Below are positions 1 through 6,057 of a DNA stretch of 6,583 bases, one piece after another. Position 1 is the first letter of the stretch. Every line of letters starts with the position of its first letter. Both the position numbers and the translations under genes were made by a program. A model generated the notes under the pieces. It searched no databases. It was not told the DNA's origin and saw nothing but the letters and a program-made list of their open reading frames with translations. The stretch is from Oxalobacteraceae bacterium (GTDB taxonomy: Bacteria; Pseudomonadota; Gammaproteobacteria; Burkholderiales; Burkholderiaceae_D): contig CANFGA010000184.1 of assembly GCA_947446335.1 (NCBI GenBank), positions 1-6,583 of the forward strand, given 5' to 3'.

Positions 1-10
1 CGGACTTGAC

Positions 11-2137
11 ATGAGTGCAAGGATGAGCTGGCGCAGGCTGTGGCGCTGCCTGACCTGTTTGCTGCTGCCGATCTGGCTGCTGGCAACGGCCCAGGCTGGC
101 GTCCTGACGCGCGAGGCGCTGGTCGAGCGCTTTCCGTCGCCGTTCATCGTCGGTGAAAAGGATGCGGCGCTGCCGGTCTGGCCGATCTTCAAGAAAAACA
201 TGACGTCGACCGATCTGGCCGCCTATGTGTTCGAATCGGTCGATTTTGCGCCTATTCCGGGCTTTTCTGGCGTGCCGATGAATCTCTTGATCGCGCTCGA
301 CCCAGCCGGCGTGTTCGTCGAGGTCCAGGTGCTGTCGCACCACGAACCGGTGTTTCTCGATGGCCTCGGGCCAGCGCCGCTGTTCAAGTTCGTCAGCCAG
401 TACCAGGGGCTGTCGCTGAAACAAAATATCAAGATCACCACCGGCGGCATGAATGGCTCGAAGCAGGAAGGCGCCAATGCCTATATCGACGGCGTCTCGA
501 AAGCGACCGCATCGGTGCGGATACTGAACCAGAGCGCCTTGTCGTCGGCACTGAAGGTAGCCCGCAAAAAACTGGGCTTTGCCGAAGGGCGCGATCCGGA
601 CCTGATCGCCCGCATCAAGCCGGACAAATTCGAGCTGCTCGATGTCGCGGCACTGCGCCAGCAGGGTCTGCTGCAGCGGGTGACGCTGTCGAACCGCGAG
701 ATGGAGCAAGCCTATGCCGGATCCAACGGGGCCGGGCTCGATGCCATCGCGCTGGCCAAGCCAGGCGAAAGCTTCATCGACATGGACGTGAGCTATGTGT
801 CGGTGCCCACTGTGGGGCGCAACCTGCTGGGCGAGGCCGGTTGGGCCAAACTGAAGGCCAGGCTGGAGCCGGGCGACCATGCGGTCATGATGGTGTCGCG
901 CGGGCGTTACGGCGTGGTCGGCGACGATTTCACGCGCGGCGCGGTGCCGGATCGCCTGGCGTTGAAGCAAGGCGAACTGCCGATCGAAATCCGCGATCTC
1001 GATCTCGATGTGACCTTGGCGGCCCAGCTCGGCACGACAGCGGGCACGCTGAAGATCTTCAGGGTCATCAGCCAATCCGGGCTGGACCCGGCGCTGCCGC
1101 TGGAATTCTATCTGCACGTGACGCGCAACAAGGGGATGATTTATCCCGAACGGATCAGCCGCGATGTTCGTTTTGCGGTGACGTTGCCGGCGCAATTTTA
1201 TGTCGCGGCGCAGCCCGACAACAAGACCTGGCACAGCATCTGGCAGCAACGCTGGTGGGAAATCGCGCTGCTGCTCGCCGCACTGCTGCTGCTGTCGGTG
1301 GCGCTGACGTTGCAAAAGAAACTGAGCGCCAACGAGCGGCGCCTTGTCTGGTTTCGCCGCGCTTTCCTGCTGTTTACGGCGATCTTCATCGGCTGGTATG
1401 CGCAAGGCCAGCTCTCGATCGTCAACATCACCAGCGTGGTACAGGCGTTGATGGCCGGGCGCAGCCTCGAATTCATGATGTATGACCCGATGACGGTGAC
1501 CTTGTGGACTTTCGTGCTGATTTCGCTGTTCATCTGGGGCCGCGGCACGTTTTGCGGCTGGCTGTGCCCGTTCGGCGCATTGCAGGAATTCACCGGCAAA
1601 CTGGCGCAGGCATTGAAAATCCCGCAACTGGTGATCAAGACCAGCACCGATGCCAAGCTCAAGCTGGTGAAATACAGCGTGCTGGCGGCCATTCTGGGCA
1701 GCGCCTTCTTTTCAGCCGGATTGACCGACAAACTGGTCGAGGCCGAACCGTTCAAGACCGCGATCACGCTCAACTTCATCCGCTCCTGGCCGTTTGTCGC
1801 CTATGCCGTCGGTTTGCTGCTGGCCTCGATGTTCGTCTACAAATTCTTTTGCCGCTACCTGTGCCCGTTCGGCGCCGGCCTGGCGGTGCTGGGACGCTTT
1901 CGGATACTCGACTGGCTGCCGCGCCGGGCCGCCTGCGGCACGCCTTGCCAGACTTGCCGTCACAGTTGCGAATACAAGGCGATCCGCCCCAATGGAACGA
2001 TCGCTTACGATGATTGCTTTCAATGCCTAGATTGCGTCGTCATTTATGAAAGCGACGAGCGCTGCGCGCCGCTGATGCTGGAAAAGAAGCGCGCGCGCAT
2101 CATACCGATCGCGCCCACAAGCGGAGGTGCACAATGA
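11..2137 (+). CDS. nosR: NosR-type membrane flavo-iron-sulfur protein (NosR/NirI family)
   Basis: NosR passes electrons across the inner membrane towards nitrous oxide reductase and is needed for nos expression and activity. Seen here (708 aa, full family length): an N-terminal signal/anchor helix at about residues 8-29; a periplasmic FMN-binding domain with the motif DGVSKATAS at 160-168, where Thr166 is the likely FMN attachment site; membrane helices near 418-437, 452-467, 496-511, 555-571 and 592-612; two CxxxCP motifs (Cys515/519 and Cys614/618); and a C-terminal ferredoxin domain with Cys642/646/649/653 and Cys669/672/675/685, enough for two 4Fe-4S clusters. Its stop overlaps the start of the ApbE-type gene. 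Only 10 bases precede the start and they show no clear ribosome-binding site. Met5 (base 23) is an alternative start, but the AAGG before it is too close. The paralogue NirI shares this architecture and cannot be ruled out without the left flank. Confidence 0.93.
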   Translation: MSARMSWRRLWRCLTCLLLPIWLLATAQAGVLTREALVERFPSPFIVGEKDAALPVWPIFKKNMTSTDLAAYVFESVDFAPIPGFSGVPMNLLIALDPAGVFVEVQVLSHHEPVFLDGLGPAPLFKFVSQYQGLSLKQNIKITTGGMNGSKQEGANAYIDGVSKATASVRILNQSALSSALKVARKKLGFAEGRDPDLIARIKPDKFELLDVAALRQQGLLQRVTLSNREMEQAYAGSNGAGLDAIALAKPGESFIDMDVSYVSVPTVGRNLLGEAGWAKLKARLEPGDHAVMMVSRGRYGVVGDDFTRGAVPDRLALKQGELPIEIRDLDLDVTLAAQLGTTAGTLKIFRVISQSGLDPALPLEFYLHVTRNKGMIYPERISRDVRFAVTLPAQFYVAAQPDNKTWHSIWQQRWWEIALLLAALLLLSVALTLQKKLSANERRLVWFRRAFLLFTAIFIGWYAQGQLSIVNITSVVQALMAGRSLEFMMYDPMTVTLWTFVLISLFIWGRGTFCGWLCPFGALQEFTGKLAQALKIPQLVIKTSTDAKLKLVKYSVLAAILGSAFFSAGLTDKLVEAEPFKTAITLNFIRSWPFVAYAVGLLLASMFVYKFFCRYLCPFGAGLAVLGRFRILDWLPRRAACGTPCQTCRHSCEYKAIRPNGTIAYDDCFQCLDCVVIYESDERCAPLMLEKKRARIIPIAPTSGGAQ
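2123..2127 (+). promoter_or_regulatory. Ribosome-binding site of the apbE-type gene
   Basis: GGAGG lies inside the last codons of nosR, 6 bases before the ATG at 2134. With the ATGA stop-start overlap this suggests translational coupling of the flavin transferase to nosR. Confidence 0.8.
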
Positions 2138-3117
2138 AGCGGCGGACATTGCTGGCAGCAAGCCTGGGCCTGGGTGGTCTGGGCTTGGCTGGTTTTGGCT
2201 TGCAACGGCAAGATGGCGCGCAACTGATCAGCGGCGCCGCCCTCGCATTTGGCACCACGATTTCGATCCAGGTTGTGCATGGCGACCGGCGTCAGGGGGA
2301 ACTGGCGATCGAAGAGGCGCTCGCCGCAGCCATCCATATCGATCGCCTGATGACGCTGCACCGGCCAGACAGTCAAGTTGCACGCTTGAACCGCGATGGC
2401 TATTTGGCGCGCCCGGATCCGCATCTGCTGACGGTGCTGGCCAGCGCACAGCAGCTGTCTCAGGCCACCGATGGCGCCTTCGACATCACGGTGCAACCGC
2501 TGTGGCACGCCTACAGTACTGCCGCTGCAAGTTCTGGCTTGCCCGATGAGCATCAGCGTCGTAGCGCGATGGCGCTGGTCGACTACCGGCAACTGGCGTT
2601 CGACCGGGACCGTGTCGCATTGCTGCAACCGGGGATGGCCATCACGCTCAACGGTATTGCACAGGGCCATGCGGTCGATGTCGCGCGCGCCGCGCTGCTT
2701 GGGCGCGGTATCCGTCATGCCTTGCTCGATACCGGCGAATTCGCGGCGCACGGGCGCAAGGGTGGCCAGCAGGATTGGACCATCGGCATCCGCGACCCGC
2801 GCAACCCGCAGGCGCTCGCCGGCGTGCTGGCGCCGCTTGCGCGCTGCGTCGCCACCTCGGGCGACTATGAAACAACCTTCACGCCTGATTTCGTGCACCA
2901 TCACATCTTCGATCCGGCTAGCGGCGATTCGCCGGGCCAATTGGCCAGCGCGACAGTGCTCGCTGCCACCGGCTTGCAAGCGGACGGCTGGTCGACCGCA
3001 TTGATGGTGCTGGGCGCCGAAAAAGGATGGGCGCTGGTCTCAAAGCTGGCCAATGTCGACGTGCTGTTGATCGGCAAGGATGGCCGCCAGTGGCGCACTG
3101 CCGGCTGGCCGGCCTGA
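2134..3117 (+). CDS. nosX: ApbE/NosX-type FAD:protein FMN transferase
   Basis: ApbE-family enzymes use FAD and Mg2+ to attach FMN through a phosphoester bond to a Ser/Thr of a target protein in the periplasm. The product (327 aa, usual length) has a twin-arginine-like leader (KRRTLLAAS followed by a Gly/Leu/Ala-rich stretch to about residue 22), consistent with Tat export. No lipobox cysteine is visible. Family blocks in order: MTLHRPDSQVARLN (73-86), DGAFDITVQPLW (113-124), TLNGIAQGHAVD (171-182), LLDTGEFAAHG (197-207), ATSGDYE (240-246), HHHIFDPASG (255-264) and ADGWSTA (283-289). Asp284 and Thr288 fit the metal-binding positions. It has Gln177 and a single Gly201 where general ApbE proteins have GIAKG and GG, a variation I associate with the NosX branch. 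The gene overlaps nosR by ATGA, and the natural substrate is inferred to be NosR Thr166. The symbol nosX is inferred from context; apbE is the safe generic name. Confidence 0.9.
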   Translation: MKRRTLLAASLGLGGLGLAGFGLQRQDGAQLISGAALAFGTTISIQVVHGDRRQGELAIEEALAAAIHIDRLMTLHRPDSQVARLNRDGYLARPDPHLLTVLASAQQLSQATDGAFDITVQPLWHAYSTAAASSGLPDEHQRRSAMALVDYRQLAFDRDRVALLQPGMAITLNGIAQGHAVDVARAALLGRGIRHALLDTGEFAAHGRKGGQQDWTIGIRDPRNPQALAGVLAPLARCVATSGDYETTFTPDFVHHHIFDPASGDSPGQLASATVLAATGLQADGWSTALMVLGAEKGWALVSKLANVDVLLIGKDGRQWRTAGWPA

Positions 3118-3193
3118 AGCCCGGCGGCGGAATTCCACCTCGACAATGCGCGCATGCAGTAGACTGCGAACAGTATTGTAAAAAGGTTACCAC
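3118..3193 (+). other. Intergenic region before the fnr-type gene
   Basis: This 76-base gap contains a 12-bp inverted repeat, GCAGT-AG-ACTGC, at 3156-3167, and a ribosome-binding site AAAGG at 3182-3186, 7 bases before the ATG. A weak -10-like TATTGT lies at 3174-3179, but no well-spaced -35 accompanies it. No TTGAT-N4-ATCAA FNR box and no clear U-tract terminator for the preceding gene were seen. The regulator may be transcribed with nosR-apbE or from a promoter I cannot recognise. Confidence 0.5.
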
Positions 3194-3955
3194 ATGATGA
3201 TATCAGCGCTACCCGCATTGACGCTGCCCAGCTTTCCCGTCGAAATTCTGCGTGCGCGCTGCGCAACGTGCAGCATGCACCAGCTTTGTTTGCCGATGGG
3301 TCTTGACATGGCCGACATGGACCGACTCGACCAGATCATCGGACGCCGCCGCAAGGTCGCGCGCGGCGCGACCCTGTTTCGGATCGGCGATCCCTTCGTC
3401 AGCCTGTATGCGATCCGCCTGGGCCACTTCAAGACTTACCAGATCAATCCGAACGGCGAAGAGCAAGTCACCGGTTTCCAGATGGGGGGCGAATTGCTGG
3501 GCATGGATGCGATCAGCGCCGATCGCCATCACTGCAATTCGGTGGCGCTGGAAGACAGCGATGTCTGTGAAATTCCGTTTGCCAGCTTGCAGCAATTGCT
3601 CGCTGACATGCCGACCTTGCTGCGCCACTTCCACCGGATGATGAGCCAGGAAATCACGCGCGAACAGGGTGTCATGTTGTTATTAGGCAACATGCAGGCG
3701 ACCCAGCGTTTTGCCGCTTTCATCGTCAACCTCGCTTCGCGCTACGAGGCGCGCGGTTATTCGTCGACCAAATTCCAGTTGCGCATGTCGCGTGAAGAAA
3801 TCGGCAATTATCTCGGTTTGACGATCGAGAGCATCAGCCGCCTGCTGTCGAAATTCAAGAAATCAGGCTTGCTCAAGGTCAGCAACCGCGAAATCGAATT
3901 GCTCAATCCGGCCAAGCTGAAGGCGATCACGGCCGGCACCGAGACTTGCATCTGA
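3194..3955 (+). CDS. fnr: FNR/ANR-type oxygen-sensing transcription regulator (Crp/Fnr family)
   Basis: FNR proteins hold an oxygen-labile 4Fe-4S cluster. Without oxygen they dimerise and bind TTGAT-N4-ATCAA sites to switch genes to anaerobic or microaerobic respiration. The 253-aa product has the sensor cluster CATCSMHQLC (Cys23, Cys26, Cys32) and the fourth ligand Cys125 in DVCEIPF, matching Cys20/23/29/122 of E. coli FNR. Ser27 and Leu31, equivalent to E. coli Ser24 and Leu28 that tune oxygen stability, are kept. A cyclic-nucleotide-type beta-barrel spans about 50-130 and a dimerisation helix about 138-170. The helix-turn-helix (199-228) carries E212, S215 and R216 in IESISR, the FNR recognition residues. 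An extra Cys114 is present. ATG at 3194 follows AAAGG by 7 bases; Met2 is a possible start. It is convergent with fixH. Likely targets are the neighbouring cbb3 and nos genes (inference). Confidence 0.95.
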   Translation: MMISALPALTLPSFPVEILRARCATCSMHQLCLPMGLDMADMDRLDQIIGRRRKVARGATLFRIGDPFVSLYAIRLGHFKTYQINPNGEEQVTGFQMGGELLGMDAISADRHHCNSVALEDSDVCEIPFASLQQLLADMPTLLRHFHRMMSQEITREQGVMLLLGNMQATQRFAAFIVNLASRYEARGYSSTKFQLRMSREEIGNYLGLTIESISRLLSKFKKSGLLKVSNREIELLNPAKLKAITAGTETCI

Positions 3956-3961
3956 ATCAAT

Positions 3962-4480
3962 TCAGGGCGCCTGATCGGCCATGATCTCGATGCTGCGCTG
4001 GGCTGGCCAGAGCCAGCTTCCTTCGAGGCGCCATTCTTGTTTTTCATCGATCAGCGAGACTTGCCAGCGGGTGCGCTCCAGCATCGGCAGTGCAACGCTG
4101 AAGACGCCATCTGCATTCGGTCGCAGCGTCAGCTTGATGTCTTTTTCGGGCAGCGTCGCGTGCGCCATATGCAGTTGCAGTGGCTGCGCATAGGCCTTGT
4201 CGTGGCTGCGGATGGTGCCACTGAGCATGCCGCGCTGCACATCATAGCGCAGCGTGGTTGCCAGTTTCAACGCGCTGGCCGCGCGGTCGCGGCTCAAGTC
4301 CTGGTTGATGGCCTTGCCGCGCTTGTAGTAGTCACCCACCACCAGCGGATCTTCGTGCGTGAAGGCCAGATAGCCGGTGTAGCTGCCGGCCACGATCGCC
4401 AGGAATGGTCCGAGCATGATGAACCACGGCCAGCGGTGGCGATACCAGGGTTGTACTTCAGTCTGCTTTGTTAATGACAT
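3962..4480 (-). CDS. fixH: FixH-family cbb3 oxidase assembly protein
   Basis: FixH (also called CcoH) is a small membrane protein needed to assemble or stabilise cbb3-type cytochrome c oxidase. The 172-aa product has a short cytoplasmic N-terminus, one membrane helix (about 19-40, starting WPWFIMLGP) and then the family signature VVGDYYKRGKAINQ (47-60). A periplasmic beta-rich C-terminal domain follows. The ATG at 4480 is preferred because AAGGA sits 6 bases upstream (4487-4491). The in-frame TTG one codon earlier would place the site too close. It is the last visible gene of the ccoP-ccoG-fixH run on this strand and ends 6 bases from the convergent fnr stop. A ccoI-type copper ATPase and ccoS, often next in such clusters, are not here. 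Confidence 0.93.
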   Translation of the reverse strand: MSLTKQTEVQPWYRHRWPWFIMLGPFLAIVAGSYTGYLAFTHEDPLVVGDYYKRGKAINQDLSRDRAASALKLATTLRYDVQRGMLSGTIRSHDKAYAQPLQLHMAHATLPEKDIKLTLRPNADGVFSVALPMLERTRWQVSLIDEKQEWRLEGSWLWPAQRSIEIMADQAP

Positions 4481-4486
4481 CAATTT

Positions 4487-4491
4487 TCCTT
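4487..4491 (-). promoter_or_regulatory. Ribosome-binding site deciding the fixH start
   Basis: On the minus strand AAGGA lies 6 bases before the fixH ATG. It overlaps the TAA stop of the small upstream ORF (4490-4492), an arrangement that favours coupling of the two translations. Confidence 0.75.
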
Positions 4492-4546
4492 AGTTGGCCA
4501 CGGTCAGGTGCAGCGTGTCTGCAATGGCCTGGATCAAATGGGGCAT
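4490..4546 (-). CDS. Candidate 18-codon small ORF between ccoG and fixH
   Basis: The predicted peptide is MPHLIQAIADTLHLTVAN. I do not recognise it. It begins 13 bases after the ccoG stop, with AGGGA (4554-4558) 7 bases before its ATG, and its TAA overlaps the fixH ribosome-binding site. It is too short and not hydrophobic enough for CcoS or CcoQ. It could be a translated spacer that carries ribosomes from ccoG to fixH, a tiny real protein, or chance. The good ribosome-binding site and tight packing are the only support. Conservation is untested. Confidence 0.4.
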   Translation of the reverse strand: MPHLIQAIADTLHLTVAN

Positions 4547-4559
4547 CTGTTTTTCCCTG

Positions 4560-5969
4560 TCAGCGCGGGATGAAAAAGACCGCTTTTTCCTCGACCTTGA
4601 CATGCTTGTCGTCGAGCGCAGTGAGCTCGATCTCGATCTTGTTCGAGCCATGGTGGCCTTCGCCGTGCTCGGTGCGCAGCCGGATCGGCATCGCATAGGT
4701 TTCGGTCGCACCGACGCTCACTTCATCGGGCGTGACCAGCTTGAGCGAGTCGATGCCGGACACTTCGATCTTGTAGCGCCGCGCCTGCTCGGAGGTGTTC
4801 ATGATTTGCAGCCGATAGACATTCTCGATCATGCCATCGTCGACTTCGCGCCCCATCGCGCCGCGGTCGCGGATCACGTCGACCTTGAGCGGCACGCGCA
4901 AGTACAGCGAACTGCCCACGGCAGTAACGATCAGCAACAGGATCGTGCTGTAGATCAGCACCCGGGGCCGCAGTGCGCGGCGCCGGATTTCGGTCGTCGT
5001 CAGGTGGTTGGCGATCGCATGGTCGGTGCTGTAGCGCACCAGGCCGCGCGGTTTGCCGATCTTGTCCATCACGACATTGCAGGCATCGACGCAGGCTGCG
5101 CAGCCTATGCATTCATATTGCAAACCCTTGCGGATGTCGATCCCGGTCGGACAGACCTGGACGCACAAGCTGCAATCGATGCAATCGCCGAGCTTGGGCG
5201 CCGCTGGATCGACGGCCTTCTTGCTCACGGGGCCGCGCGGTTCGCCGCGTGCCACGTCGTACGTAATGATCAAGGTATCCTGGTCGAACATCGCGCTCTG
5301 GAAGCGGGCGTATGGACACATGTATTTGCACACTTGTTCGCGCATCCAGCCGGCGTTGCCATAGGTGGCGAAACTGTAGAACAAGATCCAGAACGTCTCC
5401 CACGGGCCGAGCGAGCCGTTGAAGATTTCGTATCCGAGCAGCTTGATCGGCGTGAAATAGCCGACGAAGGTGAAGCCGGTCCAGAGCGCGACCGCGCCCC
5501 ATGCCGCATGCTTGGCGAACTTTTTCGAAAACTTGTTCAGCGATTTGCCCTGCTTGGCTAGCGCCATGCGGGCGCTGCGCGGGCCTTCGATCTTGCGCTC
5601 TATCCACAGGAAAATTTCCGTGTAGACGGTCTGGGGGCAGGCGAAGCCGCACCAGACCCGGCCCGCTATCGCGGTGATCAGGAACAGGAAATAGGCGCAA
5701 ATGATCAACAGCGCTGCCAGATAGATGAAGTCTTGCGGCCACAGCACGATGCCGAAGATGTAAAACTTGCGGCTGACCAGGTCGAACAGCACGGCTTGCC
5801 GGCCATTCCAGCTCAGCCACGGCAAGCCATAGAACATCAGTTGGGTCAGCCAGACGCAGGCCCAGCGCAGATTGGCATAACGGCCCTTGGCCTCGCGCGG
5901 ATAAATTTCCTCGCGCGCGGCGTACATCTTGATGACTTTCTGTTCCGGTACTGGTTCTTGCTTTTTCAT
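4560..5969 (-). CDS. ccoG: CcoG, membrane polyferredoxin / cupric reductase for cbb3 oxidase
   Basis: CcoG (RdxA/FixG family) is an inner-membrane iron-sulfur protein reported to reduce Cu(II) to Cu(I) for the copper supply of cbb3 oxidase. The 469-aa product has membrane helices near 35-51, 80-103, 155-172, 190-203 and 338-357. Two CxxxCP motifs are present (Cys107/111 and Cys214/218). A two-cluster ferredoxin domain has Cys263/266/269/273 and Cys287/290/293/297. A C-terminal periplasmic Ig-like domain runs from about 358 and contains a His-rich HGEGHHG at 435-441. The ATG at 5969 is the first possible start, because an in-frame TAA lies 15 bases upstream with no start codon between; the ribosome-binding site is weak. 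It lies 88 bases downstream of ccoP on the same strand, as in standard ccoNOQP-ccoG operons. Confidence 0.96.
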   Translation of the reverse strand: MKKQEPVPEQKVIKMYAAREEIYPREAKGRYANLRWACVWLTQLMFYGLPWLSWNGRQAVLFDLVSRKFYIFGIVLWPQDFIYLAALLIICAYFLFLITAIAGRVWCGFACPQTVYTEIFLWIERKIEGPRSARMALAKQGKSLNKFSKKFAKHAAWGAVALWTGFTFVGYFTPIKLLGYEIFNGSLGPWETFWILFYSFATYGNAGWMREQVCKYMCPYARFQSAMFDQDTLIITYDVARGEPRGPVSKKAVDPAAPKLGDCIDCSLCVQVCPTGIDIRKGLQYECIGCAACVDACNVVMDKIGKPRGLVRYSTDHAIANHLTTTEIRRRALRPRVLIYSTILLLIVTAVGSSLYLRVPLKVDVIRDRGAMGREVDDGMIENVYRLQIMNTSEQARRYKIEVSGIDSLKLVTPDEVSVGATETYAMPIRLRTEHGEGHHGSNKIEIELTALDDKHVKVEEKAVFFIPR

Positions 5970-5998
5970 CTTGAATCTAACTTAGGTTGAAGCCTCGT

Positions 5999-6038
5999 CC
6001 TTCAAGGCGGGGCGAGGTGTCATGCCCCGCCCTGAAGG
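5999..6038 (-). promoter_or_regulatory. Strong hairpin in the ccoP-ccoG intergenic region
   Basis: Arms 5999-6013 and 6024-6038 form a 15-bp stem around a 10-base loop. In the cco mRNA sense the left arm is CCTTCAGGGCGGGGC and the right arm GCCCCGCCTTGAAGG: 14 Watson-Crick pairs plus one G-U. In the plus-strand RNA that G-U becomes an A-C mismatch, so the structure fits the cco transcript better. No U-tract follows, so a simple intrinsic terminator is unlikely. A 3'-end stabiliser or processing site that lets the oxidase structural genes be expressed above ccoG-fixH is a plausible role (inference). It could also be a repetitive extragenic palindrome or a remnant transposon end. Confidence 0.65.
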
Positions 6039-6057
6039 CCTGTCGCTGACCGATGGC

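Noticed and set aside
841..1485. 214-codon plus-strand frame inside nosR
   Set aside because: It is an out-of-frame shadow of nosR with Arg/Gly/Ala-rich composition and no plausible start signal.
2044..2979. 311-codon open frame on the minus strand across nosR end and apbE
   Set aside because: It is antisense to two clear genes, its product shows no recognisable fold or motif, and long antisense frames are common in GC-rich coding DNA.
3099..3126. Terminator after apbE in the GCCGGC-rich stretch
   Set aside because: Several short GC hairpins are possible but compete with each other, and no T-run follows on the plus strand.
3195..3205. FNR-box-like TGAT-GAT-ATCA over the fnr start
   Set aside because: The spacing is 3 instead of 4, the outer bases do not match, and it overlaps the start codon of the gene.
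4481..4483. TTG as the fixH start codon
   Set aside because: The ATG immediately downstream has ideal spacing (6 bases) to AAGGA; the TTG would leave only 3.
4494..5561. 355-codon open frame on the plus strand opposite ccoG
   Set aside because: It is the complement shadow of a well-supported ccoG with all its cysteine motifs; the product is a low-information Ala/Asp/His-rich sequence.
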